DNA of 20,821 bases from contig CALJCO010000033.1 of the NCBI GenBank assembly GCA_938023905.1, forward strand, positions 1-20,821, read 5' to 3'. Below are positions 15,967 to 20,821 of this stretch, one piece after another (position 1 is the stretch's first letter; every line of letters starts with the position of its first letter). The stretch comes from an uncultured Collinsella sp. Lineage in GTDB: Bacteria; Actinomycetota; Coriobacteriia; Coriobacteriales; Coriobacteriaceae. Under the pieces are notes generated by a model. It worked only from the letters and a program-made list of their open reading frames with translations. It did no database searches and had not been told where the DNA came from. The position numbers and the translations under genes were made by a program.

Positions 15967-17080
15967 TTAAAGCAAATATATATTGGAAGGTAAGACTGAT
16001 ATATTCTCGTCAACGTCTTTAATGAGCAACCTTTGCTCTAGAAGAAGTTTATGCATGAGATTCTTTCCATGGTCTTTATTGTCGAGTGTGCTTCCATACT
16101 CATACAGAAGATGCGATATGCGTGAGTACAGATCTTCTCGAATTGCCTGCTCATCAACTGTTTTATCTGACTTGTTTGGATATTTTTTGTATAGAAATAC
16201 AAGCTTAGTAACTCCACCGTATAGATTGACGGTGTCAAAAATCGATTGGAAGTAGGAATAGTCAGCCCGAGAAAGCGAGTGTCCGAATATCTTGATGAAA
16301 CGGGTATTGCTGTCGCAGAGTTTTGCAGTTTCGCTTTCGTATGGCACTAATGACATAAGCCTATAGCCTATATGTTTTTGTAAACGGCACCGCCGGATGG
16401 TCTTCAGCGACGTCTTTTCCGTCAATGCCAAATATTGTGTCCGTTTTGTCCAGTGAGCCATGAATATTCCGGGCAGCAACAATTCCCAGCTGCTGATCTT
16501 CCGATTTTAATGGGGTTGTATAGTTAAAGTTTAAGATAGATGTTTCATAGTTCTTTTGCTGGGCCTTATTAATGCAGGCATTGCGAATGGCTGCATAATA
16601 CTCCACAGCCTTTTCCCTGTATTTATTGTTATTATCGACTTGTTTTTCTAGATAGCTCGCAAAGATGTGCTCGTAATCTTTTAGTGAGGTTAGAAGGAAA
16701 TGGGTGAGCTCATCCTGGGAAACGTTTTCCTTACCCAGACTAGTTGAAACGTAATTGTATACGGCGTTATCTAGATGTTCAGAACGATTTGGTTTTGACG
16801 GATCAATTGTCCACACCAGTTGCTCATACATGTGGTTCAATCTTGAACCCAAGTCGTCATCATGGAACACATACGCTGAAATAAGGCTTTCTATATTACA
16901 CCACAATGGGTCGTTTTCACCGATTTCAGAAAGAATGACATCCCAGACATTTCTTTCGTCCTTAGGGATCGATTCAATTGAGCATGCTGCGTTCATCCTA
17001 TTGCGATAAAAATCTGAGAACTTTGACTTCAGTCCGCAGGTCAAGTCGAATCCATTTCCAAGAATTATTAGTTGGTGCAT
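15967..17080 (-). pseudogene. abiH: AbiH-family abortive infection protein, broken by a 7-bp duplication
   Basis: From the ATG at 17080, behind GAAGGA, the first frame encodes 239 residues beginning LIILGNGFDLTCGLKSKFSD, the nucleotide-binding-like N-terminal signature of AbiH. It includes NFNYTTPL and NIHGSL and stops at 16361. A second frame continues with MSLVPYESETAKLCDSN, IKIFGHSLSRADYSYFQSIF and KLVFLYKKYP, the normal AbiH C-terminus, and ends at 15967. The break is an exact tandem duplication of GCCTATA (16359-16365 and 16366-16372, + strand); removing one unit restores a single frame of about 368 codons. AbiH was described as a phage abortive-infection gene in Lactococcus. The DNA is markedly AT-richer than the flanking ugd and surface-protein genes, a sign of transfer. 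As it stands the protein is truncated and probably inactive, unless the repeat contracts. Confidence 0.88.
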
Positions 17081-17445
17081 TATTTAAATCCTTCAATCGT
17101 AGTGAACTCCGTGAATAGCTTCTCAACTATTTACCCGATTACTAAGGTGTTGCTACAACGGTATCCAACTTGCGAGGACACGACATGGGGCGTCATTGAG
17201 GAAAGGTTTTGGTAACTTGATATTGTCAATTTCCCTGTGCTGCTAATTTTGGAATCAGCGGTCGGCATATTTGCCTAACGTGAATCTTCCTTTCACCGAC
17301 TGGCAAAACGATTTACACCTAATTTCTGGTGATGCTCACGGGTATTTCCTTTGTTTGTGCTTTGATCTCGCTACACTAATAACCGCTGCTACCAGGTAGT
17401 TTTCTGGTGCAGTTTCCATTGGCTCTTGCGAAGATCGGAGCGGTT
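17081..17445. other. Divergent intergenic region
   Basis: AT-rich spacer between the minus-strand abiH and the + strand surface protein. It must hold a promoter for each, but I see no unambiguous -35/-10 pair; TACACT near 17375 is a possible -10 for the surface protein. No ORF or large repeat is evident. Confidence 0.4.
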
Positions 17446-18534
17446 ATGTTTGCTGCCGCGTTCCACACTAGCCGTCACTACATCCTGTTTACTGCCATGG
17501 CCTGCCTATGCGTTTTGCTGGGCGGGCCTTCTTATGCCGCGGGCGCGGACAGCCTGTTCATTGCGGGCGCCATGTACTACGAGCCGGGCGCGTCGGGCCC
17601 CGGGTGGGCCTGGACCGATGCCGACCACCTGGAGCTTAACGGCTACACGGGCGAGGCCATCGGCGCCGACGACGACCTGGTGGTGACGCTGACCGGGCAG
17701 AACACCGTTGTCGAGACGAGCGCGCCCGACGTGGACATCTCGCGTTGCGGCATGGAGGTGTGGGGCGATCTGACGCTCCGCAGGACCGGGTCGCTGGTGG
17801 CCACGGGCTCGCAGTGCGGGATCTACGTGTCGGGGACGCTCGCGGTGGACGGCTGCAAGGTTGACGCGCGGGCCGACGGCGCCGGCATCGCGGACGCGCG
17901 GGTGGCCGGCGTGATCGCGGACGGTCTTGCCGTTCGCGGCGGTGGGCGCGTTGTCGTCGCGGGCGCGGGCTCCGGGGCGGGCGTGCGCGCCTATGGCGTG
18001 TGTCTGCTGGGCGGGGCTGCCGGCGGTGGCGCGGCCGGGCAGCTTACCGTCGATGCGTCCTGGCTGGATGCGTCGGGCGCCGACGGCGGCGTCGCCTGCC
18101 TGGGCGGCTCGCTTGCATCCGCGCGCTTTGTGGCTCCTGCGGGCGGGGCCTTTGGCGCGGGCGGCGTGGTGGATGCCGACGGGGCCGCGGCAGCGCATGT
18201 GACGATCGAGCCCGAGGGCGCTGCTGGCCCGGCGGGGGAGAGCGATGCGCGCGATGTGCCGGGGGATGGTCCTTCCGTCCCTGGCACTGACCCCGCTACC
18301 GGAGAGCCAGCTACGGATCCGTCGACGAATCTCACTCTGAAGCCAGCGGCCGCGACTAAGACAGTGACCACGACAACAGTGACTAACAACACGGCCGCCA
18401 AGACCTCCAGGCTCAAGGCCGCCACCGCGACTTCCTCGTCACTCCCCAAAACCAGCGACAGCCATTGGATTGCCGTGTCCGGCTTGCTTTTCGTGCTGGG
18501 AACAGCGGTTCTTAAAGCTGCGCGCCGTTGCTGA
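17446..18534 (+). CDS. Sortase-anchored surface protein (signal peptide, LPKTS)
   Basis: This 362-residue protein starts at the ATG at 17446 with GGAG five bases upstream; a GTG at 17407 is a weaker alternative that would add 13 residues. A basic n-region (HTSRH), a hydrophobic core (ILFTAMACLCVLLGG) and a PSYAAGA cleavage site form a signal peptide. The body (WTDADHLELNGYTGEAIGAD; repeated short G/V/A-rich strands) suggests a beta-helix or repeat surface domain. A Thr/Ala-rich spacer then leads to LPKTS (333-337), a hydrophobic helix and the terminal KAARRC, which is a cell-wall sorting signal with serine in place of the usual glycine. The gene is much GC-richer than its neighbours in the central part. 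It has no visible link with the defence genes and probably faces the host or other bacteria. Confidence 0.8.
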   Translation: MFAAAFHTSRHYILFTAMACLCVLLGGPSYAAGADSLFIAGAMYYEPGASGPGWAWTDADHLELNGYTGEAIGADDDLVVTLTGQNTVVETSAPDVDISRCGMEVWGDLTLRRTGSLVATGSQCGIYVSGTLAVDGCKVDARADGAGIADARVAGVIADGLAVRGGGRVVVAGAGSGAGVRAYGVCLLGGAAGGGAAGQLTVDASWLDASGADGGVACLGGSLASARFVAPAGGAFGAGGVVDADGAAAAHVTIEPEGAAGPAGESDARDVPGDGPSVPGTDPATGEPATDPSTNLTLKPAAATKTVTTTTVTNNTAAKTSRLKAATATSSSLPKTSDSHWIAVSGLLFVLGTAVLKAARRC

Positions 18535-18773
18535 TGCTCCCGATTTCCGTATGTGCGGGAAAACCGGAGCCCGCCGAGCGCAAGCCAAATTCTGTTAATA
18601 AAACCGCAGGTCGCGAAAGCGCAAAACCGGGTTCTGGTCGGCAGAACTCGGCCCCCACCACTTCTGGACAAGGCCAGCTGTCAGAGTTCGTGTCTTATAG
18701 GAATTATTTAATTCACGCCGCGTTAAGTCTAGTCTGCTCCTTATACTCGAATATAAACACTAAGGAGGTAGTC
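18535..18773. other. Intergenic region with -10 for the DUF4160 operon
   Basis: No gene. TATACT at 18742-18747 is a likely -10 for the small operon, without a matching -35. AAGGAGG (18762-18768) lies five bases before the ATG at 18774. A short GTTCTG/CAGAAC hairpin lies near 18630-18647. Confidence 0.4.
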
Positions 18774-19040
18774 ATGTTTTGGAGCTATGTTCAGCTTGAT
18801 GATGGCACCCAATTTGCCTACTCAGAGACAAGAGAAGACGGAACCGTTCGCGTGGCCGTCGAGCGCCCGGTTGACTTTGGCTTTGACCATGCGGAATGCT
18901 TCTTGCCTGCGGTCAAATGGTTCAACGTCGAAGGATTTACTGCTGATGACCTCAATTTCTTGACCGAATTTGTTAGATCAAACGCCCCGTTTATCTTCGA
19001 GCTCGCCGAACGCCAAAAAGCCGGACCGGCGGTGGCATAA
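18774..19040 (+). CDS. Small partner protein of DUF4160 (unknown function)
   Basis: This 88-residue acidic protein starts at the ATG at 18774, behind AAGGAGG. It reads FWSYVQLDDGTQFAYSETRE, then VERPVDFGFDHAECFLPA and a C-terminal helix, with no TM segment. I recall similar short proteins (WxY..L.D...YS..R.DGTVRV..ERP..FGFD) directly upstream of DUF4160 genes but know no named domain. Its stop overlaps the next start by one base (TAATG), showing translational coupling. The pair has the size and coupling of a toxin-antitoxin or small regulatory module; which member, if either, is toxic cannot be told. Confidence 0.75.
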   Translation: MFWSYVQLDDGTQFAYSETREDGTVRVAVERPVDFGFDHAECFLPAVKWFNVEGFTADDLNFLTEFVRSNAPFIFELAERQKAGPAVA

Positions 19041-19318
19041 TGCCTCGAGTTCTTATTTTTGGGCAGTACGTTCTGTTCTTTTGGATTTCGGAAAACGGAG
19101 AACCAATTCACATACACGTAGGTGTAAAGAGGGCGGCTGCTAATTCGACCAAGTTTTGGCTGACGAAAGACGGCGGATGCAAACTTGCCAACAACGAGAG
19201 CAAGATTCCGGCTAAGGATCTCAGGGATCTTTCAAAACTAATCACCATGAATCATCAATTCATATGTGACAAGTGGTGTGAAACCTTTGGTGATGATTCG
19301 CTGACGTTCTACTGTTAA
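19040..19318 (+). CDS. DUF4160 protein
   Basis: This 92-residue protein begins MPRVLIFGQYVLFFW and continues EPIHIHVGVKRA, TKFWLTKDGGCKLANNESKI and DKWCETFGDD to its end. This is the standard DUF4160 pattern, including the P.H.HV motif. Its start overlaps the stop of the preceding gene (TAATG), and the MNT gene follows after 15 bases, so it is the middle gene of a three-gene operon. DUF4160 proteins are commonly found beside a second small protein in TA-like loci, but no biochemical activity is established that I know of. Confidence 0.85.
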   Translation: MPRVLIFGQYVLFFWISENGEPIHIHVGVKRAAANSTKFWLTKDGGCKLANNESKIPAKDLRDLSKLITMNHQFICDKWCETFGDDSLTFYC

Positions 19319-19333
19319 ACGCCCAATTGAGAC

Positions 19334-19633
19334 ATGGTTTCACTTGCTGACATATCATCTGCGGCCTCCCGCATGCTGGTTCAATACGACGTCAGCGAGG
19401 CATATTTATTTGGTTCGTTTGCCCGAGGCGAGCAAACGCCTGATAGCGATATTGACTTGCGCCTAGTCTGCGGCAACACCATGACGTTCGGCACGCTTTA
19501 CGAACTCTCCCATGAGCTCGAGAAGGAGCTTGGGCGAAAGGTTGATATCGTCACCAACCCACCAGAGCACATGCGCCCGGCCTTCCGCAAAAGCATCGAA
19601 CAGGATGAGGTGCGCATCTATGAAGTGCTGTAG
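19334..19633 (+). CDS. MNT-type minimal nucleotidyltransferase
   Basis: This 99-residue protein carries the GS-x10-DxD motif of the nucleotidyltransferase fold: G27-S28 in YLFGSFARGE, then D39 and D41 in DSDIDLRL. Further features are HELEKELGRKVDIVT and a short C-terminal tail. The size is that of MntA-like minimal nucleotidyltransferases, which in HEPN-MNT systems silence a HEPN ribonuclease by transferring AMP to it. Here no HEPN gene follows, so it is either an orphan or works with the DUF4160 pair 15 bases upstream. The ribosome site is weak, consistent with coupling to upstream translation. Confidence 0.85.
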   Translation: MVSLADISSAASRMLVQYDVSEAYLFGSFARGEQTPDSDIDLRLVCGNTMTFGTLYELSHELEKELGRKVDIVTNPPEHMRPAFRKSIEQDEVRIYEVL

Positions 19634-19767
19634 CAGGCTGAGGCGTTAGTGTGCTCCGGCGTTATCAGCAAGTCTTAATTTTGCCGCATACTTCCGGGCT
19701 CGGCGAGTCTTAGAAGTCAGTATGGATCTCAAACTCTGTTCCAGACATCCTCTTGCTCTTTGAATAC

Positions 19768-19830
19768 AGGTATCGCTCTAGCGATAGTGTGCTATACTAT
19801 CGCTAGAGCGATACCTTTTAGGAGGCTCGC
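19768..19830 (+). promoter_or_regulatory. Promoter inside a perfect 21-bp inverted repeat, DUF3990 operon
   Basis: Arms of 21 bp at 19768-19788 and 19796-19816 are exact reverse complements with a 7-base centre. Each arm contains TATCGCT-nn-AGCGATA, so four half-sites are present. An extended -10, TGCTATACT (19790-19798), lies across the centre, so a bound repressor would cover the promoter. AGGAGG (19820-19825) lies five bases before the ATG at 19831. The layout is typical of tight autoregulation in toxin-antitoxin operons. Confidence 0.75.
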
Positions 19831-20499
19831 ATGGAACTGTGGCATGGTTCTCAGAAAATTATTGAGACTCCCCAGCTTGGCCTGGGGAAAGTCCATAACG
19901 ACTATGGACGGGGATTCTATTGCACAGAGAGCCTCGACCTTGCAAGGGAATGGGCATGCTCGCGTGATGCCGATGGCTTTGCGAATCGCTATGAACTCGA
20001 TATGGCCGATCTCAAGGTACTCGACCTCCTATCGCCGCATCATTCAGTTCTGCATTGGATTGCGTTGCTTGTAGAGCATCGTTCTTTTCGCAAGGACACC
20101 GCTATTGCCGTGGGGGCGTGCGAATATCTCTACGATCATTTTCTACCTGACACTAGCGTTTACGACGTGATAAGGGGATGGCGTGCGGACGACTCGTACT
20201 TTAGCTATGCCAGAGCTTTTGTGAACAATACGATTACCGTCGATCAGCTTGGTCGATCTATGAGGCTCGGCAACTTGGGAGAGCAGATTGTACTTAAAAG
20301 CGAGCGCGCGTTTAAGAGCATTCGTTTTGCTGGATTTGAACGTGCGCCGCAAGCTATGTATGGTTCATTGGCCAAGGAGCGAGATGAAGTGGCAAGGGCG
20401 CAGTATCGGGAGCTACTTACCGAAAACCCGTTTGAGGGAATTCGTATCGTCGATATCATTCGAGAGGGGATGACGGGCGATGACCCACGCCTACAGTGA
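19831..20499 (+). CDS. DUF3990 protein, ADP-ribosyltransferase-like
   Basis: This 222-residue protein opens with LWHGSQKI and then NDYGRGFYCTESLDLAREWA (25-42), the two N-terminal motifs of DUF3990, a family related to ADP-ribosyltransferases. GWRADDSYFSYARAF and LGEQIVLKSERAF follow, also typical of the family. H5, the Y25-G-x-G-F-Y30 block and E151/Q152 sit at the positions expected for NAD+ binding and catalysis in that fold; this mapping is inference. It has its own strong, probably repressible promoter and overlaps the next gene by 20 bases. DUF3990 genes are usually paired with a small DUF3791 partner and are thought to act as toxins of two-gene modules. Confidence 0.8.
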   Translation: MELWHGSQKIIETPQLGLGKVHNDYGRGFYCTESLDLAREWACSRDADGFANRYELDMADLKVLDLLSPHHSVLHWIALLVEHRSFRKDTAIAVGACEYLYDHFLPDTSVYDVIRGWRADDSYFSYARAFVNNTITVDQLGRSMRLGNLGEQIVLKSERAFKSIRFAGFERAPQAMYGSLAKERDEVARAQYRELLTENPFEGIRIVDIIREGMTGDDPRLQ

Positions 20500-20821
20500 G
20501 ATGTATCTCGAGGATGCCATGAGAACGCTGGGCGAGGCGGTCGATTTTGCCCTCTGTGACCAAGGGCTGACTCCAGCTGAGTTGACGGCGATCCTGTCGA
20601 ACGCTTTTGAGATGAAACAGTTAGAGCGCGGTATGCCTCGTGTTGTCTGCGGCATGGCGGGCGACGAGCTCGCGCGCGATCACGACGACCTCCTCCATGC
20701 TCGCGTCCATGCACATCCCTCCTCTCTCGTACTCGTCATCGGGCTGGCTGCCGGGGCGCAGGCGTTCTTGGCAATGTGCTACGCGTATCAAAAGGGGAAT
20801 CATGGCAAACCAAAGGAGAGA
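20480..20821 (+). CDS. Partner of DUF3990, possibly DUF3791-like; runs off the right edge
   Basis: An ATG at 20480, inside the end of the DUF3990 gene, opens 114 codons to the edge without a stop. The product starts MTHAYSEMYLEDAMRTLGEA, then DFALCDQGLTPAELTAILSN and LERGMPRVVCGMAGDELAR. The N-terminal helical part resembles proteins found with DUF3990 (DUF3791-type), judged on context and weak similarity. After about residue 68 the composition changes (PSSLVLVIGLAAGAQAFLAM), which may be a real hydrophobic segment or the result of a frameshift. A further ATG at 20802 behind AAAAGGGG (MANQRR...) could begin another gene. Confidence 0.6.
   Translation, partial: MTHAYSEMYLEDAMRTLGEAVDFALCDQGLTPAELTAILSNAFEMKQLERGMPRVVCGMAGDELARDHDDLLHARVHAHPSSLVLVIGLAAGAQAFLAMCYAYQKGNHGKPKER

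Noticed and set aside
15798..16022. 74-codon + strand ORF
   Set aside because: It starts before a strong terminator hairpin, which it would have to read through, and overlaps the end of abiH; no ribosome site.
17506..18671. Long minus-strand ORFs (about 230 codons) over the surface-protein gene
   Set aside because: Extreme GC bias gives open antisense frames; signal peptide and LPKTS motif support the + strand.
1..20821. CRISPR array, tRNA or rRNA
   Set aside because: No regularly spaced direct repeats and no tRNA- or rRNA-like sequence were seen on reading both strands.

Overview
The window looks like an accessory, defence-rich island from a Coriobacteriia genome, most likely Collinsella or a close relative. 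This is inferred from the GC-rich background with AT-richer inserts, an Ugd-type C-terminus, an IS110 transposase with a helix-turn-helix tail, a sortase-anchored LPKTS surface protein, and strong AGGAGG-type ribosome sites. No rRNA, tRNA or CRISPR array was seen. Few genes here are housekeeping genes, and many are visibly broken.

The organising feature is a repeated 3' end of a UDP-glucose 6-dehydrogenase gene (ugd). Partial copies end at 2938, 5259 and 15766 on the + strand, and a fourth, decayed and inverted copy lies at about 6875-7000. Different cargo sits between the copies, as if elements or cassettes were added one after another at the end of ugd. The third copy is fused to the start of a phage terminase small subunit gene. 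A phage scaffold-protein remnant lies at 8404-8857, so prophage decay contributed to the island.

Layout. (1) 1-2443: a possible gene fragment at the left edge, then a large minus-strand protein with a HEPN-like R-x4-H motif. (2) 2513-5320: ugd end 1, a two-gene operon (a possible HEPN protein with an in-frame TAA, then a one-TM protein), ugd end 2 and a strong terminator. (3) 5582-8857: a frameshifted unknown gene, then on the minus strand a split one-TM protein gene, ugd end 4, a damaged IS110 transposase and the phage scaffold remnant. (4) 9096-12545: an apparently intact IetAS pair (AAA ATPase plus subtilisin-like protease) with its own inverted-repeat control region and terminator. (5) 12573-15859: a small ORF with a large hairpin, an IS256-family transposase tail, a Panacea (DUF4065) antitoxin with a coiled-coil/three-TM partner, and the terS::ugd chimera followed by a terminator. 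(6) 15967-17080: an AbiH gene broken by a 7-bp tandem duplication. (7) 17446-20821: a signal-peptide/LPKTS surface protein, a small operon (unknown plus DUF4160 plus MNT nucleotidyltransferase), and a DUF3990 ADP-ribosyltransferase-like gene overlapping a second small gene, driven by a promoter inside a perfect 21-bp inverted repeat.

IetAS, AbiH, Panacea, the MNT and DUF3990 loci and the two HEPN candidates are all of the phage-defence or toxin-antitoxin type. At least eight genes carry one simple lesion (stop, 1-nt shift, short duplication). The island therefore looks like a turnover site where defence modules arrive next to ugd ends and decay, with IetAS, the HEPN-like protein at 407-2443 and the loci right of 18774 the best-preserved modules.
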